Notes: a model not told the origin generated them from the letters alone. Numbered from the stretch's first letter, positions 8,362 to 17,595 are shown. The stretch: DNA of 64,000 bases from Nitrosococcus watsonii C-113 (GCF_000143085.1 NC_014315.1:2696001-2760000); one strand, 5' to 3'. Numbers and translations: made by a program.

Positions 8362-8653
8362 CTACAGGTTCCGAGCAAGGCGCAAGGCCGTCTTGATATC
8401 GCTAGCCTATGAACGTTTGTCGCCGCCAGCTAGTAAAATAATGACCTTTTTGCCTTGCTTTTTGTAGTACAGCCGATAGCCGGGTCCGTAATCGATCCGC
8501 AACTCTGAAACACCTTCACCCACAGGCTTAACATCCCCCGGGTTTCTGGCCGCCAAGCGCTCCCCCCGTACTTAAGATACGAACTCGGGCTTGGACATCG
8601 CGTAAACCATCGAGCCACTTGGCATAGGCTTCGGTCTTACGAATCTCAAGCAT
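8362..8653 (-). pseudogene. HigB/RelE-type killer protein, frameshifted and with an internal stop
   Basis: Starting at ATG 8653 the minus strand reads MLEIRKTEAYAKWLDGLRDV, the killer-protein N-terminus, then loses frame near 8575. In another frame it continues NPGDVKPVGEGVSELRI and YGPGYRLYYKKQGKKVII, then meets a TAG in place of a residue after GGDKRS, before ASDIKTALRLARNL. One frameshift plus one nonsense change inactivate it. It would otherwise overlap or closely precede the antidote gene at 8352. Confidence 0.85.
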
Positions 8654-8682
8654 GATCAAACTGTAACATATCGTCAATCCTG

Positions 8683-9307
8683 ATGTGGCAAGGGTTTTCC
8701 GGACACAAAATTACACCGCCTTTTGGTTCTGCGCCTCATAGTGAGCTGGCGTCTGATAGCCACTGGAGGAATGGCGGCGCTGGCGGTTATAGAACACCTC
8801 AATATACTCAAAGACTTCCTGCCGGGTGAGGTAACGCCGGTGATGGATGAGTTCGGTTTTGAAGGTATTAAAAAAGCTTTCTGCGGGGGCATTATCGTAG
8901 CAGCAGCCTCGACGGCTCATGCTACCTATAAAGCCATAATCGCTGAGAGTCTTCTGGTAGAGTTCGGAAGCGTATTGACTGCCACGATCACTGTTTTTAG
9001 AATATCCCGCTCCTCCTTTAAGCGGGCATTCTCTTTTCTCAGACGCTTGAGTTCATCATAAAGGTGTTCTTCACCCACCTTCTCCTCCTCCTGGTTAGCA
9101 CGATGATACTTGCCAATCCAGGTAGGCAGGGTATGCTTGTTCACCCCTCACTCTTCGGCAGTCTTGCTGAACGGCTGCTCACTCTCTACTGCCAGCTTCA
9201 CCGCGCGCGCTTTAAATTCCGCGGTAGTCTGATTCGCTCTCTACTTGGTATTCATCACAACACACTCTCCTCATTTTGCCTTTAAAATGACTTGAGTTCG
9301 TGTGTCC
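8683..9307 (-). mobile_element. IS3-family element remnant with internal deletion
   Basis: The ends share a ggacacaaa/ggacacac-type inverted motif (left near 8684-8707, right near 9290-9307). Only about 620 bases remain of an expected 1.2-1.3 kb. The right end interrupts the gene at 9308-9763. The left-end sequence is shared with the remnant at 3873. Confidence 0.75.
8711..9255 (-). pseudogene. Fused IS3 orfA/orfB remnant
   Basis: OrfA starts at ATG 9255 but has TAG at codon 5 and a TGA later (after SKTAEE); its HTH and leucine-zipper part reads HTLPTWIGKYHR and [19 protein letters not shown]. An internal deletion then joins it to the end of Orf[10 protein letters not shown] ... [20 protein letters not shown] ... 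[15 protein letters not shown]. The first catalytic residues are missing, so it cannot encode an active transposase. Confidence 0.85.
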
Positions 9308-9763
9308 GCAATCGTCTAGCCACTTCACTATTGAACTCTCCAGCCCCGCAATGACCGGCATCTCGATTTGAAAACAACTCCTTATCGCCTCGAAATCAAT
9401 GCCCGCCATGAGCCGTTCCGTGGCGGCAAGCCGCAAGGAGGTATCACACAGAGCCAGTCTGGCAGAGGTCTGGAGCTGGGAAAGGTGCGAGAAGTCGTGT
9501 TGGACAGGCTTAATATGCTCAAGCCATGACCGGTGTGAAGCAGCAAGGCTCTCGGCAATGCGGCTTGTCACGGTAGTCTGCTTTACCAACTCCTGCCAGT
9601 GTTGGTTGGCATTGGCTATCTCCCGTATTCGAGCCGCTGCTCCAGACATTTCGAGAGCACGGCTGATTTCCAACTGCTGACGACGTATCGGTTCCAGCGT
9701 GCGTTCCATCTGCTCGATCACGCTCAGATAGGACGGCTTGGCCAGCCGGTTGATGGCCTCCAT
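9308..9763 (-). pseudogene. 3'-truncated hypothetical protein gene downstream of sbcC
   Basis: About 150 residues remain from MEAINRLAKPSYLSVIEQME onward; the sequence is alpha-helical and rich in Arg, Glu and Gln. The frame runs into IS3 end sequence at about 9307, losing its true C-terminus. It lies just downstream of sbcC on the same strand. An upstream extension of the frame overlaps sbcC, so the start is uncertain. I do not recognise the family. Confidence 0.55.
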
Positions 9764-9825
9764 ATCCTGATGGAATTTAGCGAGAGCGGTTCTGGCTGTT
9801 TTGACAACCGTCCGACATTGCCGAG

Positions 9826-12800
9826 TTAACCCGCTTCTTTGGCCCGTTTTGCAGCACTCAACCCACCGCATCCAGGCCCCGCTATCTTGCTCCTGCCACC
9901 GGTTTGAGGTATTACCCGAATTTGGGAGCTGATCCGCTCCTTCAGGGCCGGCACGTGTGAAATCACGCCGATCAGCTTGCCGTCCTGCTGCAGGCCCGCG
10001 AGAGTTTCCAGCGCGGTATCCAGAGCCTCCTCATCCAGGGTGCCGAAGCCTTCATCCAGGAACAGCGAGTCCACCCGAACATTCCTGCTGGCCATGTGGG
10101 ACAATCCCAGCGCCAGGGACAGGCTGACGATAAAGCTCTCGCCGCCGGAAAGGTTCTTCGTGGACCGAATCTCCCCAGCCTGGTAGTTGTCAACCACGCT
10201 GAGCTCCAGGGGCTGAGCATCGTCGCGGATCAGCAGGTAGCGATCGGTCATTTGCTGGAGTTGCCGGTTGGCGTGACCAAGCATCACTTCAAAGGTCAAC
10301 CCCTGGGCAAAATTGCGGTATTTCTTGCCGTCTGCAGAGCCGATTAATTCGTGCAGGTTCTTCCACCTGCGGCATTCTTTTTTCTGGGCTTCGATAGCCC
10401 CTTGCTTCTCCTTTATCCGCTCTTTGGCGGCAGCATTTTCATCAAGCCTGTGCTTGAGACCGGCAATGATGTCTCGCAGCTCTTTCAGAGATTCCTCCTG
10501 TTCCTTGAATTGGGGCTCGAGCTCTTCCAGCGATTTGTCGGTAACCTTTTGGGCCATTGCCGTGGCCAGGCGCGTTTCCCGATCCTTTTGTCTGGCCTTC
10601 AGGTCGGTTTGACGCTCATCCAGCGCTCTAGCCTTATCCGCCAGCTCATCCCTCTGCGCAGAGGGCAGTCTGGCCACCAGCAGTTGTGCTTCAGTTGCAA
10701 AGCCCACGGATGCAAGCGCTGCGGAGAATCCGGCTTCCAGCCTACTCAGTTCCGGTGCTCGCTGCTCGATGCCTTTCTGCAGCGATTCGACCCGGGCCTG
10801 CGCGGTATTCCACTTTTGCTGGAGCGCATTGTGCCCTTCTCTGGCCCGCCTTTCGGCAGCTTCGGCATCAGCAACCGCCCTGTTCAAACGGCGCTCCTCA
10901 TCATCGGGCTTCTTGTCGCCGTACAGCGCCTTGCGCTCTTCACTTGCGGCGGTGAGTGCCTTTTTCAAGCTCTCCAGGCGTTCCCGCTTTTCGGCCAGGG
11001 CGGTGTTTTGGGTTTCGATCACCGCACCCAGCCGCTTCATCTCGCTGTCGAGGTCGGCAATCTGTTTCTCGCTGTCCGCCTTTTTCCTGACCTGGGCCTG
11101 CCACGCCTTCAGCCGCGCGCTGAGGGTTTCGAGCAATGATGCAATGTCCGTTTCAGGGAGATCCGTAATACCCAGCGGCAGCAATTTGGCAGTAACGGCC
11201 TGACGGCGTTCGGCAAAATCGGCACCGAGTTTCACCAGGCCATCCTTCACGTCAGCCAGAGCTTTCTCGGCAGCCTTCTTGTCATTAGCCGCTACTGACT
11301 CCAGCTTGTCAGCCTCCGCCAGGTTTTTACGGGCCAGGCTTTCAGCTTCTTCGAGTGTCCTGATGGCGGCTTCCTGATTCTCGGCTTGGCTGATCAGTCT
11401 GGTCAACGCGTCGATCTGCTGTTCGGTTTCATCGGGAACAGGGACATTGCCTGACGCGAAGGGATGCTCGGTGGCGCCGCACAGTGGACAGGGCTTGCCG
11501 TCTTCCAGTTTTGCCCGGTGATCTTCAAGCTCGGCAATCTTGGTCAGGAAGGCCATTTCCCGCAGCAGGGTTTCCTTCTCGGTGCGGTATTCCCGCAGTA
11601 GACGGTCTCCCAGTAGCCGGTTCAAGGCCTCTTTGCCCCGCTGCAGTTGCCTGGAGGCGTCTTCCAGCTTCTGTTTGCCAATGCCGGATTGCTTCTGCCA
11701 GCTGTCGAGTAACTGTGTCGCCTGTTCCAGAACCTTCGCGGCCTTCTCTTGAGCAGCCTCTTCGTGAAGGATTTCATTTTGCCGGGAAAACAGCCCGTTC
11801 AGTTGTTCTTCCACCCCGGCCAGACCGCCGATCAGCCATTCATCTTGCGCATGCTCCTTGAGGTAGTCGTCTGCAAGTTCCAGCGTCTCCTGTGCCCTGG
11901 CACGTTTTTCCTGCTCGCCAAGCTTGGCTTGTTTGTCCGCCGCAATCCTGGCCGCCGCCTTTTTGCAGCCCGCATCACCCTCGGTAACCGCCTGCTGCTG
12001 ATCAGCAAGTTTCTGATCGAGGGAGCGAATCGCCTGCAATCTCGGTGCGGCTACTTGCAGCTCATCCTTGGCCCGGGCGGTTTGCTGCTCGGCTGATTTC
12101 AGTGCCTCGGCCTGTGCCCTGGCGGCGGTCTCCAGTCCGGGAAGCGCCTCTTCCCCGGTTTGCAATGCGGCTCGGTCATCCACCTGCTGTTTGCGGGTGA
12201 CGGTGAGCGTTGCGTAGACGCCATCCAGTGAGGCGGCGCTCAAAGCCCGGTTGAGCTTTTCACGCTGCGGCTTGAACGCCTCGACATCGGCTTGTAGCCT
12301 GCCCGCCTCGTCAGCGAGGTCGGCGATTTCCTGCTGCAGGCCACCGATGGTGACGAGCCAGGCAATGGCTTTCCCGGTCTCAGCGAATCTGGCGGCACAG
12401 TCTGCCGCTTCCTTGCGCCTTGCCTGCAGTGCCTGCCCGAGCTCCTGTTCCTGCTCCGGCTCAAGAATCAGGATGCCTGCCGTTTCAGCCTGGAGCAGGT
12501 TCAGTTGCTCCCTTTCTTCGCGCTGGCGCTCATGGACACGGATGGATATCCGGCTGTAGATCCCGGTGCCGGTGATCTGCTCCAGGATCGGCGCCCGCTC
12601 ATCCGGTGCCGCCTGCAGGAAGGCGGCGAAGCCGCCCTGGGCCAACAGCATGGAACGGGTGAAACGGTCAAAGTCCATGCCGGTAGCGGATTCGATCCGA
12701 TCAGCGACCCCTCTGATTTTGGATTCGAAAATCTCGCCGGAATCGGCATGGGCAATTTCGTGTTTCGGGGCCTGGAGTTCGCCATCCGGCTTCTTGCGGG

Positions 12801-13101
12801 CGCGGTGCTGGCTCCAGTGGCAACGGTGACGCCCGGCCTGGGTTTCGAAGGTCACCTCGGCAAAGCATTCGCCGGTCTGGCGGGACATGATTTCGTTTCC
12901 GCTCTTGGTGACCCTGTGCAGACGAGGCGTCCGCCCGTAAAGGGCGAGGCAAATGGCATCGAGGAGGGTGGACTTTCCCGCGCCGGTGGGGCCGGTGATG
13001 GCGAAGATGCCGTCAGACGCGAAAGCCGGATGCGTCAGGTCGATTTGCCATTCGCCAACCAGCGAGTTCAGATTCTTGAAACGTACCTGCAGTATTCTCA
13101 T
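9826..13101 (-). CDS. sbcC: Exonuclease SbcC (SMC-like ATPase subunit)
   Basis: A 1091-residue Rad50-type protein. Walker A is GPTGAGKST (residues 37-45). Long coiled-coil arms surround a zinc hook CPLCG near residue 537. The C-terminal ATPase half has the signature NLSGGESFIVSLSLALGL and Walker B SLFLDEGFGTLDEEAL. With SbcD it forms the nuclease that opens hairpins and processes blocked DNA ends. It lies 11 bases downstream of sbcD in the same operon. Long cruciform-prone repeats elsewhere in the window are natural substrates for such an enzyme. Confidence 0.96.
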   Translation of the reverse strand: MRILQVRFKNLNSLVGEWQIDLTHPAFASDGIFAITGPTGAGKSTLLDAICLALYGRTPRLHRVTKSGNEIMSRQTGECFAEVTFETQAGRHRCHWSQHRARKKPDGELQAPKHEIAHADSGEIFESKIRGVADRIESATGMDFDRFTRSMLLAQGGFAAFLQAAPDERAPILEQITGTGIYSRISIRVHERQREEREQLNLLQAETAGILILEPEQEQELGQALQARRKEAADCAARFAETGKAIAWLVTIGGLQQEIADLADEAGRLQADVEAFKPQREKLNRALSAASLDGVYATLTVTRKQQVDDRAALQTGEEALPGLETAARAQAEALKSAEQQTARAKDELQVAAPRLQAIRSLDQKLADQQQAVTEGDAGCKKAAARIAADKQAKLGEQEKRARAQETLELADDYLKEHAQDEWLIGGLAGVEEQLNGLFSRQNEILHEEAAQEKAAKVLEQATQLLDSWQKQSGIGKQKLEDASRQLQRGKEALNRLLGDRLLREYRTEKETLLREMAFLTKIAELEDHRAKLEDGKPCPLCGATEHPFASGNVPVPDETEQQIDALTRLISQAENQEAAIRTLEEAESLARKNLAEADKLESVAANDKKAAEKALADVKDGLVKLGADFAERRQAVTAKLLPLGITDLPETDIASLLETLSARLKAWQAQVRKKADSEKQIADLDSEMKRLGAVIETQNTALAEKRERLESLKKALTAASEERKALYGDKKPDDEERRLNRAVADAEAAERRAREGHNALQQKWNTAQARVESLQKGIEQRAPELSRLEAGFSAALASVGFATEAQLLVARLPSAQRDELADKARALDERQTDLKARQKDRETRLATAMAQKVTDKSLEELEPQFKEQEESLKELRDIIAGLKHRLDENAAAKERIKEKQGAIEAQKKECRRWKNLHELIGSADGKKYRNFAQGLTFEVMLGHANRQLQQMTDRYLLIRDDAQPLELSVVDNYQAGEIRSTKNLSGGESFIVSLSLALGLSHMASRNVRVDSLFLDEGFGTLDEEALDTALETLAGLQQDGKLIGVISHVPALKERISSQIRVIPQTGGRSKIAGPGCGGLSAAKRAKEAG

Positions 13102-13112
13102 CGCCGGCCTCT

Positions 13113-14369
13113 CTATTGCGCCTGCACGTCGTCTTCAGTGAGAGACGAGACCGTTTCCCGGTAGGCCGCAAGCAGTTCCGGCCGCTGGTCTTCAGGCACC
13201 TCATGAGCGGCGAGGCAGCGTTCGAACACATCGTCCACGTTCAGGTCATCGAGCGTTTCCTCTGCATGGATTTGCCCCAGTACGCGGTCGATGATGCGGT
13301 TGTTTTTGATGCGGAGAATTTCCATCCGGGTGCCGGAAATTGCAGCCTCCAGGCGCTCACGCAGGTCGCCAATGACTGCCTCGCCTGCGTAAATGACTTC
13401 GAGCCAGATTGCCGATTCATCCGCGGAGCCGCTTGCCGACAATTCGCGGAGGCAGCGAGCGATGCCATCCCAGTCTCCCGTGACGCGCTCGAGCTTTTGA
13501 AACACCGGCACGTCGATCAGTTGCACGGCTGCAGCCCTGCTGTCGCCCGCGTCCCGGTCAAAGGTAACCCGGCAAACGCTCTTCTGCTGTTTTGCCTCGC
13601 CAAACCCCATGGGCAGAGGCGAGCCGCTGTAGCGTATGGTGTCGGAGCCGCTCACCCTTTGCGGAACGTGAAGGTGTCCAAGCGCCAGGTAATCAAGACT
13701 GGTGGGAAAAATCCCCGCCGTCACATGGGCCAGGGAGCCAACATAGAGCTCGCGCACGCCATCGCCGTCGAGGGTTTGTCCGCCAGCGGTAAACAGATGC
13801 CCCATGGCGACGATGGGAATATCAACCCCGAGTTCCTCGCGCTTGCCTTCGGCCAGGGCGGCGACGGTGGCGTAATGGGTGCGGATGCCGGCAATCAGCT
13901 TGCGCTCCTTGTCCTCGACGCTCTCACCCGCTTCCGCCACGCGGATGTCCCGGTCGCGCAGGTAGGGCACGGCACAGACAATCAGCGCCGGCGTTCCCTG
14001 GGCATCGGCGAGCACCAGAATCTCGTCCCGCGGGTCTTCGCACCTGCTACCGATCACATGGACATCGAGCGCCTTAAGCAGTTCCCTGGGAGCATTGAGA
14101 AAGGACGGTGAGTCATGATTGCCCGCGATAATCACCACATGGCGGCAGGAGGAAGCGGCCACCTGGCATAGAAAGCGGTAATAGAGCTGCTGCGCACGGT
14201 TGCTCGGGGCGCTGGTGTCAAAGACATCGCCTGCCACCAGCAGGGTATCGATGCCTTGCTGCTGAATCGTCTCCGCCAGCCAGGCCAGAAAGGCCTCGAA
14301 CTCCTCGTAGCGTTTTCTGCCGTACAGGGTGCGCCCGAGGTGCCAGTCGGATGTGTGGAGGACTCTCAT
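13113..14369 (-). CDS. sbcD: Exonuclease SbcD (Mre11-like nuclease subunit)
   Basis: A 418-residue calcineurin-type phosphoesterase. The metal-binding motifs are in order: SDWHLGRTLYG near the start, LLVAGDVFDTSAPSN, IIAGNHDSPSF, and LGHLHVPQ. It is encoded directly before sbcC. Length and motifs fit SbcD, the nuclease partner of SbcC. Confidence 0.96.
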   Translation of the reverse strand: MRVLHTSDWHLGRTLYGRKRYEEFEAFLAWLAETIQQQGIDTLLVAGDVFDTSAPSNRAQQLYYRFLCQVAASSCRHVVIIAGNHDSPSFLNAPRELLKALDVHVIGSRCEDPRDEILVLADAQGTPALIVCAVPYLRDRDIRVAEAGESVEDKERKLIAGIRTHYATVAALAEGKREELGVDIPIVAMGHLFTAGGQTLDGDGVRELYVGSLAHVTAGIFPTSLDYLALGHLHVPQRVSGSDTIRYSGSPLPMGFGEAKQQKSVCRVTFDRDAGDSRAAAVQLIDVPVFQKLERVTGDWDGIARCLRELSASGSADESAIWLEVIYAGEAVIGDLRERLEAAISGTRMEILRIKNNRIIDRVLGQIHAEETLDDLNVDDVFERCLAAHEVPEDQRPELLAAYRETVSSLTEDDVQAQ

Positions 14370-14527
14370 TGGGTAATCAATGCCTTCATTGGATCAAAGC
14401 GGCGGTCATCATCTTTTTGTATCAAGCAAAGCAGGATATTGAATACCCGCCTTTGATAGGCGGCATGTTTATTGGAGTTTCGCCATCGGTTCTGGTAGTA
14501 AGAGGGATTGAGCTTTTTTCACCCAAA

Positions 14528-14992
14528 TTAGGCCATTCCTCGCGCTTGAAGAAAGGTCCGCCAATGGCGGTACAGCCCAGCCAACGCACCTGCCGCCTCC
14601 ACCGCGGCAAGCAGATTGGCTAAACGGCGCTGAGGCCGGTCGGGATATTCATGGGCAAGCCGATTGCGGATTTCCCTCCAGGCGAACCAATCGGTGGCAT
14701 TGAGCACATGCAATTTTTCCAAGCGGTCGAGCCGGTCACGCATGGGCCACTCCTCGAAAGGTTCGCCTAAAGCAGCCAAAGTCGCCGGCACGAGGCGCAT
14801 CCCCAAGGCATCCTGGAGCTTCATGAAACGAAATAACACCTGATCCGCAACCCTCAAGCGGTGGGGATCTCCTTCAACCTCATTGAGGCTGGCTACCTCA
14901 CCATAGACCGCCCAACTTGCCATTGCCTGCTCCAGAACCACTAGATGCCGATCCGCTTCCCAAAGCGCCGCTTCCAGCCTCGTCCTCGTCAC
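14528..14992 (-). CDS. HEPN-family toxin of an MNT/HEPN pair (HepT-like)
   Basis: A 154-residue helical protein starting at GTG 14992, overlapping the MNT stop by 4 bases (GTGA). It has the HEPN RNase motif REIRNRLAHEYP (R-x4-H type) near residue 115. HEPN toxins of this type cleave RNA and are silenced by the adjacent nucleotidyltransferase antitoxin, which AMPylates a Tyr next to the motif; a Tyr is present (HEYP). A longer frame to 15100 would run through the MNT gene and is unlikely. Confidence 0.8.
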   Translation of the reverse strand: MTRTRLEAALWEADRHLVVLEQAMASWAVYGEVASLNEVEGDPHRLRVADQVLFRFMKLQDALGMRLVPATLAALGEPFEEWPMRDRLDRLEKLHVLNATDWFAWREIRNRLAHEYPDRPQRRLANLLAAVEAAGALAGLYRHWRTFLQARGMA

Positions 14993-15300
14993 GCTACCTC
15001 CAGGGGCAGGGCCTGCGCCCGCACCGTTTGCACGAATTCGTCCTCTTCGCCAGGCTCGGCCAATACCACATCTAGTTTGCGCTCTCCCAATCGACGCCAT
15101 ACCTCCGCCACGAAGCGCGCGCGGATTCTAGCGGTTTCCTCGGCAGACAACGATTCAGGAAGTTCGATCAATAAGTCAATATCACCTCCCCGACGCAAGT
15201 CATCCGTTCTCGAACCAAACAGAAACACACACGCCTCGGGACCAAAACATTTCCGCGCCGCCTCGATAAGTGCTCGTCGTTCAGGTATGGTCAGCCGCAT
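14989..15300 (-). CDS. MNT-family nucleotidyltransferase antitoxin (MntA-like)
   Basis: About 103 residues from ATG 15300. The minimal nucleotidyltransferase motif is present: FLFGSRTDDLRRGGDIDLLI (GSxxxx...DxD). It lies upstream of, and overlaps, the HEPN gene. In MntA-HepT systems this enzyme transfers AMP to the HEPN toxin. The frame could extend to 15333, but the family start aligns with MRLTIPERRALIEAA. Confidence 0.82.
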   Translation of the reverse strand: MRLTIPERRALIEAARKCFGPEACVFLFGSRTDDLRRGGDIDLLIELPESLSAEETARIRARFVAEVWRRLGERKLDVVLAEPGEEDEFVQTVRAQALPLEVA

Positions 15301-15513
15301 CCTTAACCCTGCCCCCACACTATCTTTTATCACATCACAGTTTTAATTGCCGGTTCAATTATGAGAATAGCCCTGTTTCTCATTCATCTCACCCCGAACT
15401 TCAAGAGCCAAGGCCCATCTATTCGCATCCTACCCCCCAATAGGCCATTGGCTAAAAAAGTACTGATAACTTATCCTAGCAATTAAAATATGCGGATATA
15501 AACTTTACCTCTG

Positions 15514-15864
15514 ATGAATACAAAATTTTTAAACTCTACCCACAATGACCATATATATCCCCTGAAAAAAGCCCCCCAATGGGACATCGCGGAATCTCAG
15601 CGAATCGTGCGAGAAAAACTAGGGGGGATAAAGGCGGATATCTACTTATTTGGTTCTAGGGCAGATGGAACCATGGGCCGCTATTCAGACATCGACATTG
15701 GCATAGATCCCTATGAGCCGCTGCCCGTAGGTCTCCTCGCGGAAATTCGAGAAGCTCTCGAAGAAAGCCAAATCATTTATCAGGTGGACTTGGTCGATCT
15801 GTCACAGACATCCCAAACATTCCGCCGGCGTGTCCTTGAAAAAGGTATTCAGTGGAAAGACTAA
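15514..15864 (+). CDS. MNT-family nucleotidyltransferase antitoxin (second module)
   Basis: A 116-residue protein with YLFGSRADGTMGRYSDIDIG, the nucleotidyltransferase GS...DxD motif. It is transcribed divergently from the MNT/HEPN pair on its left, with about 200 bases between. The next gene overlaps its end by 13 bases and encodes the HEPN partner. Confidence 0.82.
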   Translation: MNTKFLNSTHNDHIYPLKKAPQWDIAESQRIVREKLGGIKADIYLFGSRADGTMGRYSDIDIGIDPYEPLPVGLLAEIREALEESQIIYQVDLVDLSQTSQTFRRRVLEKGIQWKD

Positions 15865-16268
15865 AGCAAAGAATTGGTACCGCTCGCAAAGCACTATTAC
15901 GTTTTGGAAAACTAGCCAATTTATCTCAGCCTAACGATATTGAGCGCGATGCCAGTATACAACGCTTTGAATTCAGCTTCGAAGCCGTCTGGAAGGCCGC
16001 TCAGCGACACCTCCAGATTATAGAGGGAATAGATGCGGCATCTCCAAAAACCGTCATTAGGGCTTCCTTACAAACAAATCTTTTCGATGAGGACGAATCA
16101 CGCCTCGCGCTGCAAATGGCGGACGACCGTAATCTCACATCTCATACTTATAACGAAGCGCTTGCCAAGAAGATCTTCTCCCGCTTAGGTGCCTACCATA
16201 AGCTCATGGGCAACTGGCTAAACCGCATGGAAGAAAGACTTGGCAAAAGTAGCGTCCCCCGCGCATGA
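15852..16268 (+). CDS. HEPN-family toxin, HI0074-type nucleotidyltransferase partner
   Basis: A 138-residue helical protein starting at GTG inside the end of the MNT gene. The FEFSFEAVWKAAQRHL segment and DDRNLTSHTYNE (R-x4-H) are diagnostic of the HI0074/HEPN family. Tyr in SHTY is the equivalent of the modified Tyr in HepT proteins. Together with the MNT gene it forms a second, apparently intact TA module next to the first. Confidence 0.83.
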   Translation: MERLKQRIGTARKALLRFGKLANLSQPNDIERDASIQRFEFSFEAVWKAAQRHLQIIEGIDAASPKTVIRASLQTNLFDEDESRLALQMADDRNLTSHTYNEALAKKIFSRLGAYHKLMGNWLNRMEERLGKSSVPRA

Positions 16269-16296
16269 TCGCTAAATGCAAGTACGGTTATTCTAG

Positions 16297-17595
16297 CTAA
16301 TCCGATTGCAGCAGCCATCGTTCCAAGACGGCATACACCTCCTGATCGGTCAACTTGCAATCCGACTCCTTATTCAAGAAAATTCTAACCTTTGAAAAGA
16401 CCTCTTCGGAGAGAAGCGCGTTAATCAGGCTTTCTTGAGTGAGCGAGCTTGCTTTGACCCAGAGTTGCTCCAGCAAGCCTTTTCTTTTTATGCCATAACG
16501 GGAAATGAGGTAAAGACAATGAACGGTCTCATCATCCAGGCCGTTTCGTATGTCCACATCAAAAACGAGATGTGATTCTATTTTGCCGTCACACGTGGTT
16601 ATCCTGTAAAGTTGCCAAGAGATCACGTTCGTCAGAATAGCCCACTTTATCCCCGAGTGGGCGCCATAAGAAGTCGCCTGAAATATTTGTCTATCCCGGA
16701 GCTTTGAGTTGATACGTTTGGCTTCAATAACGATGACATCCTCTTCTTGAACGGAGAGAACGTAATCAGCTTTCTTACCTTTGATTGACTCCTCATTTTT
16801 TATTTCATCCATTTTATAGCCTAGGGCATCCTGCAAGAGACGATCGAGAATCATCCGGGTACTGCTTTCATTCTGGTTCTTTTCCAGAGCGCTGTTAATA
16901 TAAGGCAAATAGGTTTGTAGTCCCTTTTTAATCAGCTCTTTTTGTTCATCGATCACCGCTTGCCGGGATCGTCGAGTTGCTTTTTCCTGGGGCGCTACCT
17001 CATCTTCCGCCAGATCGTCCATGTTTATAGGGACGCCAAAATGCTCGGCCAGGGCTTTCAAGCCGCCCGAAAATCCTTGCCCGATAGCGCGGAACTTCCA
17101 GCCGGTATGATGGCGATAAATTTCCCCCAGCATCAGCGCCGTTTCATTGCCAATATCGCCGGTCATATTATAGGCGGCCAAACTATGATTAGAGGGAGTA
17201 CGATCTACTAAACTTATACTGAGCAATTCCAGGACATCTTTTAGGTTTTGACGATGCTCCTCCCAGCCATGAATCGTCAGGCAACACACCAGTTTTTGTA
17301 TTTCCTGGGAAATTTTCTTTAAGTGAATAATAAAACCCGTACTCTTATTATCGTTGCCTTCGCTGCTAATATGAACAACCGACTTATCTTCATCAATGCC
17401 ATTATTGTAAAAGATAAAATCCTGGTCTTTTCTTACTTTTTCATTAGCATTGACAAGGAAAATACTGGCATCTATGTCCGCTTCTATTGAAACGTTATTT
17501 TTCATTCTCCACTTGATTTGAATATATAGATCCCTTGATTGATTAAGATCTTTGGATAGCCATACATTCTCGCCTTTCCTGATTGAAGCAGCCAC
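16297..17595 (-). CDS. TerD-domain protein fused to a PD-(D/E)xK restriction-type nuclease domain
   Basis: A 432-residue two-part protein. Residues 1-195 are a TerD stress domain: IRKGENVWLSKDL, the Ca2+-type EADIDASIFLVNANEKV segment, and GNETALMLGEIYRHHTGWKF then AIGQGFSGGLKAL. A charged linker follows. Residues about 220-370 resemble the HsdR N-terminal nuclease fold: KGKKADYVLSVQEEDVIVIE followed by AKRI, with the D ... E-x-K triad. TerD proteins belong to tellurite/phage/colicin resistance systems, and HsdR_N domains cleave DNA. The gene stands alone between TA modules; its role is unknown, and defence is an inference. Confidence 0.75.
   Translation of the reverse strand: MAASIRKGENVWLSKDLNQSRDLYIQIKWRMKNNVSIEADIDASIFLVNANEKVRKDQDFIFYNNGIDEDKSVVHISSEGNDNKSTGFIIHLKKISQEIQKLVCCLTIHGWEEHRQNLKDVLELLSISLVDRTPSNHSLAAYNMTGDIGNETALMLGEIYRHHTGWKFRAIGQGFSGGLKALAEHFGVPINMDDLAEDEVAPQEKATRRSRQAVIDEQKELIKKGLQTYLPYINSALEKNQNESSTRMILDRLLQDALGYKMDEIKNEESIKGKKADYVLSVQEEDVIVIEAKRINSKLRDRQIFQATSYGAHSGIKWAILTNVISWQLYRITTCDGKIESHLVFDVDIRNGLDDETVHCLYLISRYGIKRKGLLEQLWVKASSLTQESLINALLSEEVFSKVRIFLNKESDCKLTDQEVYAVLERWLLQSD

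Noticed and set aside
13116-14111. Long plus-strand frame (331 codons) opposite sbcD
   Set aside because: It is the antisense shadow of a clear SbcD gene, with no family motifs of its own.
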